A stretch of DNA of 50,278 nt from Gammaproteobacteria bacterium (GCA_029246085.1 JAQWOB010000013.1:1-50278); one strand, 5' to 3'. Positions 26,866-34,555 are shown, numbered from the stretch's first letter. A program made the numbers and translations. The notes: a model not told the origin generated them from the sequence alone.

Positions 26866-27270
26866 CTAATAGTGTAATTGTATTTTTTTCACAATACCTT
26901 TATGAATATATGAGCACCATGCGCATTTATATTTAAGACCAATATTGCATGTAAGTTTATAAACAAGCTCATCCACATCACTATCTTTAACCTTGTTAAG
27001 ATTAAATTTAATATAGTAAGTATCAGGATTGTTTATATTTTGATGTGAACATGACAAGTTTCCCACATATCCTTTTGTAGGCGCATTGCATAAATATTCT
27101 CTAATATCATTATTTACTTTTACTGTAGGCAAGAGTGATTTATCACTATGGCTACTAAAAGTTAAAATAATACATACATAAGATGTATCAGCACAAGAGT
27201 CTTTAATGATTAAATCGTTTATAACTCTTGTGAAAATAGCATCAGATGATATATCTGATTTAATTTTCAT
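26866..27270 (-). CDS. Hypothetical cysteine-rich protein (134 aa)
   Basis: I do not recognise this protein. It is predicted soluble, without signal peptide or membrane segment, and has seven cysteines (26, 33, 61, 74, 108, 116, 119), including CAWC near the C-terminus followed by a basic tail (HKGIVKKIQLHY). The cysteine number and CXXC hint at metal binding or redox function, but no family can be named. It is probably a real gene: GGAGAAGGAA directly precedes the ATG, and a promoter with a structured leader and terminator lies upstream (27333-27457). It converges on the sRNA terminator, ending 6 bases from it. Confidence 0.7.
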   Translation of the reverse strand: MKIKSDISSDAIFTRVINDLIIKDSCADTSYVCIILTFSSHSDKSLLPTVKVNNDIREYLCNAPTKGYVGNLSCSHQNINNPDTYYIKFNLNKVKDSDVDELVYKLTCNIGLKYKCAWCSYIHKGIVKKIQLHY

Positions 27271-27332
27271 TTCCTTCTCCTCTTTAGTGTTTTACCAGAT
27301 CGGTATTGGCCACAAGCTGAAGATCAACTGCC

Positions 27333-27367
27333 AAAAAAAAACCACCATGCGCTAATGCATTGGTGGT
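27333..27367 (-). terminator. Rho-independent terminator in the leader of the 134-aa gene
   Basis: On the minus strand ACCACC and GGTGGT form the base of a hairpin (27341-27367), extended inward by A-T and ATGC/GCAT pairs around one bulge, followed by a run of nine U (27341-27333). It lies between the promoter and the coding sequence, so it would stop or attenuate transcription 63 nt before the ATG. Confidence 0.8.
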
Positions 27368-27422
27368 AACCCGATCGCTTTAGCTATTTAACGCCGGCAA
27401 GCTGAAAAATTCAAAACGGCGT
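27333..27422 (-). ncRNA. Candidate structured leader RNA or sRNA (about 90 nt)
   Basis: Transcription from the promoter at 27429-27457 should start near 27422, exactly at the first base of a 6-bp stem ACGCCG/CGGCGT (27422-27417 with 27396-27391). Its 20-nt loop contains AGCTT, which can pair with AGCT or AAGC in the tail just 3' of the stem, allowing an H-type pseudoknot. A terminator ends the unit. The form (5' pseudoknot, then terminator, then a gene with a good ribosome binding site) is that of a small riboswitch or attenuator; an independent sRNA is the alternative. I found no convincing match to a named riboswitch class. Confidence 0.5.
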
Positions 27423-27428
27423 AATTTC

Positions 27429-27457
27429 ATTACAGCAAATATGGGAGTGAGTGTCAA
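27429..27457 (-). promoter_or_regulatory. Sigma-70 promoter of the leader RNA
   Basis: Reading the minus strand: TTGACA (27457-27452), 17-nt spacer, TGTAAT (27434-27429), one mismatch from the -10 consensus. The -35 overlaps the stop codon of the upstream membrane-protein gene, so transcription is independent of it. Confidence 0.75.
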
Positions 27458-28236
27458 CGGTCTTTTATGAAAGGATGTCTAATATATTGAATTAAACCGA
27501 ATTCTTTGGATCTATCATCTAGGCCTAAATATTGCCTATCTTCAATTTTTGCATCTTTATAAGTAAAAAATATTGAATCCCAGATAGTTAGTATTGAAGA
27601 ATAGTTAGCATCTCTAGAGTCCTTCATAACTGTATGATGATTTGTATGATATTTAGGGGTTACAATAAATTTGCTTAATATCTGATCTAGATTATCTGAT
27701 AATTTAATATTGGAGTGATGGAATTGATTGCAAGCTGATAGAAGTATTTCATAAAAGATGAAAACTGAAATTGGCGTACCTAGGAATAATATTAATATTG
27801 TCTTAAATAGTGATGATAGTAATAATTCTCCGAAATGAAATCTCAGTGATGTAGTTACATCTAACTGCGTATCAAGATGATGTACTGAATGAAATCTCCA
27901 TAAAAAAGAATTGGTATGATTTAATCTATGCCAAAAGTAATATGCAAGGTCTAATAAAAGAAGTCCGAATACAGCTTTAAGAGCAAAGCTAATATCAATA
28001 TTATTTAAAACTCCATATTGATTTTCTGTAATAAGCATTAATGATGGAATAATTAAGAAAATAGTCGGGAATCTTATTATTACAGTATTAATAATAGCAA
28101 TTTTTACATGAAAGAATAACCTGAAGAATCTTTTGCTTGTCCACTCCCTCTCTGAATAAAATGACTCAAAGATAAATAAAATTATAAATAACATTACAAA
28201 AAATATGAGTTTAAGATTGGTTAGTATTTCTATCAT
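27454..28236 (-). CDS. Fatty acid hydroxylase/sterol desaturase family membrane protein
   Basis: 260-aa membrane protein with about four to five hydrophobic segments and the di-iron histidine clusters of the family: HRLNH, HSVHH, QFHHSN and HTNHH, the histidines lying on the cytoplasmic side by family rule. These enzymes hydroxylate or desaturate lipids; the substrate cannot be told here. No Shine-Dalgarno is visible before the ATG. Monocistronic, with divergent gene at 28337. Confidence 0.83.
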   Translation of the reverse strand: MIEILTNLKLIFFVMLFIILFIFESFYSEREWTSKRFFRLFFHVKIAIINTVIIRFPTIFLIIPSLMLITENQYGVLNNIDISFALKAVFGLLLLDLAYYFWHRLNHTNSFLWRFHSVHHLDTQLDVTTSLRFHFGELLLSSLFKTILILFLGTPISVFIFYEILLSACNQFHHSNIKLSDNLDQILSKFIVTPKYHTNHHTVMKDSRDANYSSILTIWDSIFFTYKDAKIEDRQYLGLDDRSKEFGLIQYIRHPFIKDR

Positions 28237-28279
28237 AATTTAATTAATTTTATTCCATTAATGTAATAGTATCATCTAA

Positions 28280-28308
28280 TGGATAACAACGTCTTTATAC
28301 AATATACT
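28280..28308 (+). promoter_or_regulatory. Putative promoter of the pyruvate-kinase-like gene
   Basis: TGGATA (28280-28285), 17-nt spacer, TATACT (28303-28308), 28 nt before the ATG at 28337. Moderate match to sigma-70 consensus. Confidence 0.4.
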
Positions 28309-28336
28309 GAATCTATTAAATATTTTCGGTGACACC

Positions 28337-29110
28337 ATGGCTAATAAAAGTGAAAGACATAGATTGAGCTTAATAATGGCAACTTTAGGCCCATCAACTG
28401 ATGATGAAAAAGAATTACTTACAATGATTACAGCTGGTATAGCTAGACAATGGACGGATGGAGTTGATATAGCTAGAGTTGTTTATAATGATGGTGAAGA
28501 AACTATTATTAACAGAGTGAATATATTTAGAGATCAGTGTTCTAAAAGAAATTTTGATACAAGCGTTTATTTAGATACTGATGATACTGATACAGAAAAT
28601 TTTGAGAAGTATCTTTCCTTGGCTAAAGTTATTAATCCTAAATATCTATCTATTCCCAAAACATTTGGACTAGACATGATAAGCGAGGCAAAGAAACATT
28701 TTAAAAATGAAATGCTTGTTGGAGTTAGAGTTAAAGAAAATGATGATATATCTGATATAGAAAGTTACTTTGAGATAGCAGATTTTGTAATGGTAGAATT
28801 AGATTCAAAAAAAATAGTAGATGAAAAGATAGTTGAGAGAGCTAAGCAGAAAAATTGTGAACCAATTTATTTGGCAAAAATGCCAACATTAATGAAAGGC
28901 CAGGTTCAGTCAAGAGATGAGAATTTCGAGATAGGGCACACACTGGAAGATGGTTTTGATATTGTTGCGCTTTATGAAGAAACATCTCATGGGCCATATG
29001 CAGCAAGATCAGTTAAGTGCATAGATGAAATAGCTGTCGAATCAGAAAAACTTCGTGTTAACCCATTTGGAGATTTATTAGATAGGTTTTTAGGTTTTTT
29101 TAAAAAATAA
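28337..29110 (+). CDS. Degenerate pyruvate kinase-like barrel protein
   Basis: 257-aa protein that follows the pyruvate kinase barrel in order but lacks its catalytic parts. MATLGPSTDDEKELLTMITAG matches the N-terminal T-I-G-P-A/S-S region; VGVRVKENDD stands where the active enzyme has the KIEN lysine; FVMVELDSKK replaces the metal-binding ARGDLG; EPIYLAKMPTLMKGQVQSRDE matches VIVATQM...PTRAE; ALYEETSHGPYA replaces LSGETAKGKYP. The B domain and the C-terminal domain are absent (usual length about 470). Glycolytic activity is therefore unlikely; a binding, scaffolding or regulatory role is possible. The family assignment rests on pattern order seen by eye. Confidence 0.72.
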   Translation: MANKSERHRLSLIMATLGPSTDDEKELLTMITAGIARQWTDGVDIARVVYNDGEETIINRVNIFRDQCSKRNFDTSVYLDTDDTDTENFEKYLSLAKVINPKYLSIPKTFGLDMISEAKKHFKNEMLVGVRVKENDDISDIESYFEIADFVMVELDSKKIVDEKIVERAKQKNCEPIYLAKMPTLMKGQVQSRDENFEIGHTLEDGFDIVALYEETSHGPYAARSVKCIDEIAVESEKLRVNPFGDLLDRFLGFFKK

Positions 29111-29121
29111 AATTACATTTA

Positions 29122-29460
29122 TTAGCCAGGTGGCCAATTAAAACTTCTTCCCGCCAAAATATGTAAATGCAAATGAAAAACAGTTTGTCCTGCTTCTGAG
29201 CCATTGTTTATTACAACCCTATAATCTTTAATCTGATATTTATCTGTTATTTTTTTTACTACTAATAATAAATGACCGAGTAAATCCTGATCAGACAGAT
29301 CAGTTGTGCTTAATTTTTTAATTTCTTTCTTAGGTATTACGAGTATATGAGTTGGAGCCTGAGGATTTACATCATTAAATGCGATAGAAATTTTATCTTC
29401 ATATAATATATCTGCTGGAATTTCTTTATTAATAATTTTCAGGAATATATTATCAGACAT
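29122..29460 (-). CDS. HIT family purine nucleoside phosphoramidase-like protein
   Basis: 112-aa histidine-triad protein of the HinT type: IFLKIINKEIPADILYED at the start, THILVIPKK in the middle, and the active-site HLHLHI (His96, His98, His100) near the end with ILAG after it. HinT hydrolyses adenosine phosphoramidates; its in-cell role is unclear. It starts two bases after the stop of the small membrane protein gene and follows bcp in a minus-strand operon. Confidence 0.93.
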   Translation of the reverse strand: MSDNIFLKIINKEIPADILYEDKISIAFNDVNPQAPTHILVIPKKEIKKLSTTDLSDQDLLGHLLLVVKKITDKYQIKDYRVVINNGSEAGQTVFHLHLHILAGRSFNWPPG

Positions 29461-29462
29461 AG

Positions 29463-29684
29463 TTATTTCATATTTTTTAAATATTCATGTTTTATTTTTT
29501 CTAGTTCTTCAGACGACATTGCATCAGATTTTTTCACATTCTTATTTTTAGCTAAAATCTTTAATAATAGCTGATTGGTTTCTTGTTGAAGCTTAATAAG
29601 CTTTTTAAAAAATATTATACCATTTAGTAAGGTTAGTATTACCATCGTAAATAATAATAACTGTATTATATTAAACTCATTCAT
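29463..29684 (-). CDS. Small single-pass membrane protein of unknown function
   Basis: 73 aa. Residues about 5-25 form one hydrophobic membrane segment (IIQLLLFTMVILTLLNGIIFF); the rest is charged, heptad-like and probably coiled coil (KLIKLQQETNQLLLKIL), ending in a lysine-rich tail. It overlaps bcp by 4 bases (ATGA) and abuts the HIT gene, which is why I accept it as real. No family is recognised. It may be a small membrane-associated partner of a neighbour, but there is no direct sign of this. Confidence 0.62.
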   Translation of the reverse strand: MNEFNIIQLLLFTMVILTLLNGIIFFKKLIKLQQETNQLLLKILAKNKNVKKSDAMSSEELEKIKHEYLKNMK

Positions 29685-30145
29685 TTTAATTCCTTAATTT
29701 TATTTATAACTTCATCAACATGGCCCTTTACTTTGACGTTTCTCCATAAGTTTATAATTTTTAGGTCTGTACTAACAAGGAATGTACTTCTATCTATACC
29801 CATATACTTCCTTCCATATAGAGATTTCTCTTTAATTACATCGAACATGTTGCAGACCTTTTCATCTTCATCAGAAATTAATGGAAATTTAAACGAATGT
29901 TTATCGATAAACTTTAAATGTGATTTTATGGTATCTCTTGATACTCCAACTACATTCCATCCAGCTCTTTTAATTTTAGATATATTTTCATTAAACTCAA
30001 TACTTTCAGTAGTACATCCAGGCGTCATATCTCTTGGATAAAAATAAAGTATGAGATTTTTGTTCAGGTAATCTGATAGCTTATTTTTATTATCAGTAGT
30101 GGTTATCGTAATATCTTTTATTTTTTTTCCAATATTTATTTTCAT
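29681..30145 (-). CDS. bcp: Thioredoxin-dependent peroxiredoxin Bcp
   Basis: 154-aa PrxQ/Bcp peroxiredoxin. The peroxidatic cysteine is Cys44 in YPRDMTPGCTTESIEF. The resolving cysteine that E. coli Bcp carries five residues later (Cys50) is an isoleucine here; Cys98 (DEKVCNMFDV) corresponds to E. coli Cys99. It thus looks like a 1-Cys or atypical form that would need an external thiol. Cytoplasmic; reduces hydroperoxides. It follows the ycaR-like gene after 4 bases. Confidence 0.9.
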   Translation of the reverse strand: MKINIGKKIKDITITTTDNKNKLSDYLNKNLILYFYPRDMTPGCTTESIEFNENISKIKRAGWNVVGVSRDTIKSHLKFIDKHSFKFPLISDEDEKVCNMFDVIKEKSLYGRKYMGIDRSTFLVSTDLKIINLWRNVKVKGHVDEVINKIKELK

Positions 30146-30149
30146 GACA

Positions 30150-30335
30150 TCACATTTTTTTTAGTTCGTCGGCAGACAAGGCTCTTGCCTCTTGGACAAG
30201 CATAACTGGGATGCCATCTTTTATAGAATAAGCTAACTTAGAAGTCTTGCAAATCAATTCGTTTGTCTCTTTTGAGTAATCTAGCTTCCCACCTGATTTA
30301 GGACACACAAGTATTTCTAGTAAGTATTCATTCAT
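30150..30335 (-). CDS. YcaR/Trm112-like small protein
   Basis: 61-aa protein starting MNEYLLEILVCPKSGGKLDY and ending with IPVMLVQEARALSADELKK, the UPF0434/Trm112 pattern. The family's zinc-ribbon cysteines are only partly kept (CPKSGGK and a later C before KTSKLAYSI; the CXXC of some members is CPKS here). I use the ATG at 30335 since an earlier frame start at 30368 adds 11 residues foreign to the family. No Shine-Dalgarno is seen. It leads a minus-strand run with bcp, the membrane microprotein and HIT. Confidence 0.82.
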   Translation of the reverse strand: MNEYLLEILVCPKSGGKLDYSKETNELICKTSKLAYSIKDGIPVMLVQEARALSADELKKM

Positions 30336-30407
30336 AGATAAATATAATTTATCATATATTCTGATCAATCAACATTATTTATCAATTTATTTTCTTTTAA
30401 TTTCAGG

Positions 30408-30413
30408 TATAAT
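30408..30413 (+). promoter_or_regulatory. TATAAT box six bases from a start codon (PCuAC gene)
   Basis: Exact TATAAT with six bases to the ATG at 30420, putting the predicted transcription start on the start codon. No clear -35 and no well-placed Shine-Dalgarno. Suggests a leaderless mRNA; chance occurrence in AT-rich DNA is possible. Confidence 0.4.
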
Positions 30414-30419
30414 ATTTTT

Positions 30420-30914
30420 ATGAAAAACTTATATACATTTTTAATTATTGGAATCTTTGTAACTACTAATACTAATGCCTTCATGACAGGAGTAAAACCT
30501 GAAAAGGACGGCAGTGTAGCTATGGAAATCATTTCCGGTGTCATACACACAGCACCTCCAGGAAGTAATGTAAATGTCGGTTATGGAACTTTCAAAAATA
30601 ATACTAATAAGGATATAGTTTTAAAGAGTTTTAGATCTCCAGTTTTTGATACTACCGAAGTTCATGCCATGGAGTATTCTGATTCTGGTACAGCTAAAAT
30701 GAGACATTTAGAAGAGTTAAAGATACCTGCTAATGGGGAATTATCTTTAGGGAGTGGCGGCTTACATTTAATGTTTATGGGAATGCGTAGAGATATTATG
30801 CCGGGTGAGGAAATCATGATTATCACAAGAGATGACCATGAGGTTAGGTATATGCTTATTATGAAAGTAATAGACCCTAGATCCAGTAATCATGATAGCC
30901 ATCATATGCATTAA
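30420..30914 (+). CDS. Periplasmic copper chaperone PCuAC family
   Basis: 164-aa exported protein: signal peptide 1-20 (FLIIGIFVTTNTNA), then a single PCuAC domain. The copper motif H(M)X10MX21HXM is present as His82, Met94, His116 and Met118; the optional Met83 is Ala. The C-terminus is histidine-rich (NHDSHHMH), a likely extra metal site. Proteins of this family deliver Cu(I) to the CuA or CuB centre of cytochrome oxidases. It is monocistronic, convergent by four bases with the methyltransferase gene. Confidence 0.9.
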   Translation: MKNLYTFLIIGIFVTTNTNAFMTGVKPEKDGSVAMEIISGVIHTAPPGSNVNVGYGTFKNNTNKDIVLKSFRSPVFDTTEVHAMEYSDSGTAKMRHLEELKIPANGELSLGSGGLHLMFMGMRRDIMPGEEIMIITRDDHEVRYMLIMKVIDPRSSNHDSHHMH

Positions 30915-31579
30915 AGCCAACGTCTAACTGTCTTCTTATAAACCAAATACTGCGTTCCAAATTTTTTTTCTAAATATTTTTCTTCTGGCAAAATCACATA
31001 ATATTTTAATGCGATATATGTAAATATTACAAAAAAGATAATATGCATCATGCTTAAAGACATTCCTATTCCTGCCTGCAAAATCAACATTGCTAAATAC
31101 ATTGGATTTCTTGTGTATTTGTAAATACTACCAGAAATTATTTGAGTGGTTGAAGATGTTGGAATTGGGTTTTCACCTACTTTATTAAAAGTATTTATTG
31201 AAATTGTAAATATAATTAATGCAGAAATTATTAATAATAAACCAATTTCATAAGAGCGAAGTACATTTAAAAATTCTGGAACATTATATAGTTTCAAGAA
31301 GTAAAGATTGAGGGTTGATATAAAAAAACCGGAGTTTGTAAAAAATAAAAATATTATAGGGGGAAAAGATATAACGGAAGCATGATCTTTGTTTATTTTT
31401 GGATAATAAAAAATGTGGATTAAAAATATTGCAAGAAACATTGGTAATGAGGAGTGAAGAGATAAAGAGAATGCATCTTCTATAATCATCTGGCTATCAC
31501 CTAGGTACCAAGAAAAGAATTGAAAATAATTCCCCAGGGAATAGATTATAATTATATATAAAAGTATCTTTTTAAACAT
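30911..31579 (-). CDS. Isoprenylcysteine carboxyl methyltransferase-like membrane methyltransferase
   Basis: 222-aa membrane protein with about six hydrophobic segments. The C-terminal third has the ICMT/PEMT-type SAM-binding pattern: YKYTRNPMYLAMLILQAG, then LPEEKYLEKKFGTQYLVYKK and VRRWL. Bacterial members methylate small molecules or lipids; the substrate is unknown. The start overlaps the rsmA stop by 8 bases, so it is probably co-transcribed at the end of the lptD-surA-pdxA-rsmA run. Confidence 0.82.
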   Translation of the reverse strand: MFKKILLYIIIIYSLGNYFQFFSWYLGDSQMIIEDAFSLSLHSSLPMFLAIFLIHIFYYPKINKDHASVISFPPIIFLFFTNSGFFISTLNLYFLKLYNVPEFLNVLRSYEIGLLLIISALIIFTISINTFNKVGENPIPTSSTTQIISGSIYKYTRNPMYLAMLILQAGIGMSLSMMHIIFFVIFTYIALKYYVILPEEKYLEKKFGTQYLVYKKTVRRWL

Positions 31580-32333
31580 TTTTGGATATATCTATATAAT
31601 TTTGGATTGATAATGATTCTGGTCTCGAACTAGGTTCAATCGAAAGTTCCTGTAATGCTTGACTGTCTATAATCCCCTTTAGTGAAGTCTTTATCATTTT
31701 TCTTCGAGCAGAGAAAACAGTATTTACAATATCTCTGAATTTTTTCTCATGTTCAAGACTATTAAATATATAATCCTTTGGAACTAATCTTATATATGCT
31801 GAATCTACTTTAGGTCTAGGGATAAAAACATTAGGAGAAATATCAAATAATTTTTTCACAGTAAAATAGACTTGAGTCATTACGCTTAATCTTCCATAAA
31901 TTTTAGTTCCTGGGTCTGCAACTATTCTGTCTACTACTTCCTTTTGTAGCATGAAATGGAGATCTTGGATGTCTTTAGAGAATGTTAAGAGCCTAAAAAT
32001 TATTTCTGTAGATATATTGTATGGAAGATTTCCGACTATCCGTGTATTCTTTTTTATTAAATTTGATAGTTCACATTTAAGTATATCTTCATTAATAATT
32101 TTTACTTTTTTATCATTATATTTCTCTTCAAGTATTGGTATCAAATCTTTATCTTTTTCTATCAGAATAATACCTTTTACTTCTTTTAATAACGGAGTTG
32201 TTAATGCACCTTCGCCAGGACCAATTTCTATAAAAGTATCTTTGGTGCTTGTTTTAAGATTTTTAATAATTTTATTGATGATATTTTCATCATGCAAGAA
32301 ATGTTGCCCAAGCCTTTTTTTATGCTTTTGCAT
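31572..32333 (-). CDS. rsmA: 16S rRNA dimethyladenosine transferase RsmA (KsgA)
   Basis: 253-aa SAM-dependent enzyme that dimethylates two adjacent adenines near the 3' end of 16S rRNA. Motifs: KKRLGQHFLHDENI at the start, FIEIGPGEGALT (SAM motif I), VGNLPYNIS (catalytic NLPY), and FIPRPKVDSAYIRL. It overlaps pdxA by 14 bases, the conserved surA-pdxA-ksgA arrangement. Confidence 0.97.
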   Translation of the reverse strand: MQKHKKRLGQHFLHDENIINKIIKNLKTSTKDTFIEIGPGEGALTTPLLKEVKGIILIEKDKDLIPILEEKYNDKKVKIINEDILKCELSNLIKKNTRIVGNLPYNISTEIIFRLLTFSKDIQDLHFMLQKEVVDRIVADPGTKIYGRLSVMTQVYFTVKKLFDISPNVFIPRPKVDSAYIRLVPKDYIFNSLEHEKKFRDIVNTVFSARRKMIKTSLKGIIDSQALQELSIEPSSRPESLSIQNYIDISKNV

Positions 32334-33297
32334 TACTTATGAATTTTGCTACTTTGATAGCTTCTAGAAAACTAGAGGTATCTATATTTCCAGTTCCCAC
32401 TAGATCTAATGCTGTTCCATGATCTACAGATACTCTTGTAATTGGTAACCCCAGAGTTACATTAACTGTCTTTTTGAAGTTATTAAATTTAATTACTGGT
32501 AAGCCTTGATCATGATACATTGTGAGTATAATATCATATTTCTCTATATTCTTTTTTAGAAATGCTGTATCAGCAGGGACTGGGCCATCTACAATAATTT
32601 TATTTTTTTGCATTTTCATTATTACAGGTTTAATAATATTATCATCTTGTGAGCCTAGTATCCCATCCTCACCAGCATGAGGATTTAATCCTGTTACTAA
32701 TATTTTTGGTTTTTTAATTTTAAATTTATTTTTTAAATCTTCATTGATGATATTGATTGTTTCAGTCAGCAAATTTTTAGTAATATATTTTTTTACATCT
32801 TCAAGAGGAACATGAGTTGTATGCAGTGCGACCCTCATATATGAATTCATTAGCATCATTACAGATTTGCTTTTACAGATGTCAGCTAAAAACTCAGTAT
32901 GTCCAGATATTTTATACCCACCTTTATTTAAAACAGACTTGCTTATCGGCCCAGTTACCATGGCGCTTATTTTATTAGATATGCATAATGTTGCAGCTGT
33001 TCTGATAGTCTCGAGTACATATGCAGAATTTTTTGGATTAAGTTTACCTGGAATATTTGTATAATTCAGTATAACGGGTAAAACATTGATTACTTTATCA
33101 CCTGATTTTGTCTTCGATGAGATATTTTCAAGAATATTAATATTAATTTTTTTCTTTAATATCTTTGCACTTTTTATTAATAAATCAGGGTCTGTAATAA
33201 ATATGATATTTTTGCTAAGATTCTTTTGAGCTAATAATACACCAAGATCTGGTCCAATTCCCGCAGGCTCACCTAAAGTTACTCCAATTAACTTCAA
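32320..33297 (-). CDS. pdxA: 4-hydroxythreonine-4-phosphate dehydrogenase (UUG start)
   Basis: 325-aa PdxA of pyridoxal phosphate synthesis. The start is the TTG at 33297, one base after the surA stop: AAGGAG lies 7 nt upstream and the protein then begins MKLIGVTLGEPAGIGPDL as in the family. The alternative ATG at 33363 adds 22 residues read from inside surA in another frame. Metal-binding histidines are in SGHTEFLADI, GLNPHAGEDG and MYHDQGLPVIK. Overlaps rsmA by 14 bases. Confidence 0.95.
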   Translation of the reverse strand: MKLIGVTLGEPAGIGPDLGVLLAQKNLSKNIIFITDPDLLIKSAKILKKKININILENISSKTKSGDKVINVLPVILNYTNIPGKLNPKNSAYVLETIRTAATLCISNKISAMVTGPISKSVLNKGGYKISGHTEFLADICKSKSVMMLMNSYMRVALHTTHVPLEDVKKYITKNLLTETINIINEDLKNKFKIKKPKILVTGLNPHAGEDGILGSQDDNIIKPVIMKMQKNKIIVDGPVPADTAFLKKNIEKYDIILTMYHDQGLPVIKFNNFKKTVNVTLGLPITRVSVDHGTALDLVGTGNIDTSSFLEAIKVAKFISNAKA

Positions 33298-33298
33298 T

Positions 33299-34555
33299 TT
33301 AAAACTCCTTGATTTCAATATATGCCTGATCTTTAAGTTTGGCAACCCAGTCATCACGTTCACGTTGAGCTTTATCTACCCTGATTCTTTGTGCAACATT
33401 TTTTCTTACAATTGTATTTGTATCATCAATTGACCTCATATTTTCAATGTATAAAATATGCCAACCAAACCTACTTTGAAAGGGATCACTTATCTTTTTT
33501 ATAGGAGTAGTTTTTACTTTACTTGCAAATGCTGGAACCAATCCTTCTGTCCTGACATAACCTAGATCACCGCCCCTAAAACCAGAGGCTTTATCAGCAG
33601 AATATTTTTTAGCAAATACTTTAAAATCTTCTAAATTTTTTATTTCATTTCTCATTTTAATTAATTTTTCGCGTATAGTATCATTTGAGGTCATTACGTC
33701 TGCTTTGAGCAATATATGACTTACTTTATATTCATTGACAAATGATGACTGCTTATTCTCTGATCCCAAAATTTTTAATATATGATAGCCCTTAGAACTA
33801 CTAATAACTTCTGTGTATTCTTCATCATTTACCCCATGAATTGCTTTTACAAAGATATCAGGTAACTTATCATGTTTGACAATCCCTAAAGTCTTTACAT
33901 CAATAGGTACATTTAGATATTTATTTTGAGTATTAATAAAACCTTCTAGTTTAATATTTTTATATATATCATTTACATAATCTGGGTCTAATAATTTATC
34001 TTCATCAAGAATAACAAGTTCAATTAAATCATATTCAAAATTACCATACTCATTAATTCTTTCCCTCTCGATAAAGTTTTCAATTTCCTCTTCTGTTACA
34101 TTCGTTCTAGAATAAAATTGAGATATAAAAAGCGCTTCGACAGTCATTTGTTTTTTTATCTCTTGAATATAGTTAGTATAATTTTGACCTTGTTTAATAA
34201 TATTATTTCTTAACTCATTTATAGTCATTTTTTTTGATCTTGCAATCTCAGAGAGTTTATTTTCAAGGGCTATATCAGAAATATTTATTCCAAATCTGTC
34301 AGCAGCTTGGATTAAAAGATTAGTTTCAATTAGTTTTTTTAAAATTTTTCTGATTATTTCTTCATCACTAATATTCATATATTCTTTTTCTATTATATCT
34401 GATGGAAGATAGTTAATGGCAAGTTGAACTTCTGACTTTAGAATAACTTTATCATTCACTATAGCCATTATTTTATCATCATAACTCTCTGCCATAGTAA
34501 GATGCGATGGGTTATAAAGTAATATTATTAATATAAATTTAAGTAGTTTATTCAT
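33299..34555 (-). CDS. surA: Periplasmic chaperone/peptidyl-prolyl isomerase SurA
   Basis: 418-aa outer-membrane-protein chaperone. The ATG at 34555 overlaps the last codons of lptD and gives a signal peptide (MNKLLKFILIILLYNPSHLTMA). The N-terminal chaperone domain (IVNDKVILKSEVQLAINYL, SQFYSRTNVTEEEI) is followed by two parvulin-type regions; the second is well kept (VSHILLKADV, SGFRGGDLGYVRTEGLVPAF, SRFGWHILYI). The first ends SSSKGYHILKILG and looks diverged. Its main client elsewhere is LptD, encoded just upstream. Confidence 0.95.
   Translation of the reverse strand: MNKLLKFILIILLYNPSHLTMAESYDDKIMAIVNDKVILKSEVQLAINYLPSDIIEKEYMNISDEEIIRKILKKLIETNLLIQAADRFGINISDIALENKLSEIARSKKMTINELRNNIIKQGQNYTNYIQEIKKQMTVEALFISQFYSRTNVTEEEIENFIERERINEYGNFEYDLIELVILDEDKLLDPDYVNDIYKNIKLEGFINTQNKYLNVPIDVKTLGIVKHDKLPDIFVKAIHGVNDEEYTEVISSSKGYHILKILGSENKQSSFVNEYKVSHILLKADVMTSNDTIREKLIKMRNEIKNLEDFKVFAKKYSADKASGFRGGDLGYVRTEGLVPAFASKVKTTPIKKISDPFQSRFGWHILYIENMRSIDDTNTIVRKNVAQRIRVDKAQRERDDWVAKLKDQAYIEIKEF

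Noticed and set aside
27333-27422. SAM-II or c-di-GMP riboswitch
   Set aside because: It shares a stem-loop followed by TAAATAGCTAAAG with SAM-II and a GGGTTACC with c-di-GMP-I, but the remaining conserved bases are missing and the downstream gene is unrelated to either ligand.
30365-30550. 61-codon minus-strand frame over the PCuAC start
   Set aside because: Antisense shadow of a recognisable signal peptide and domain.
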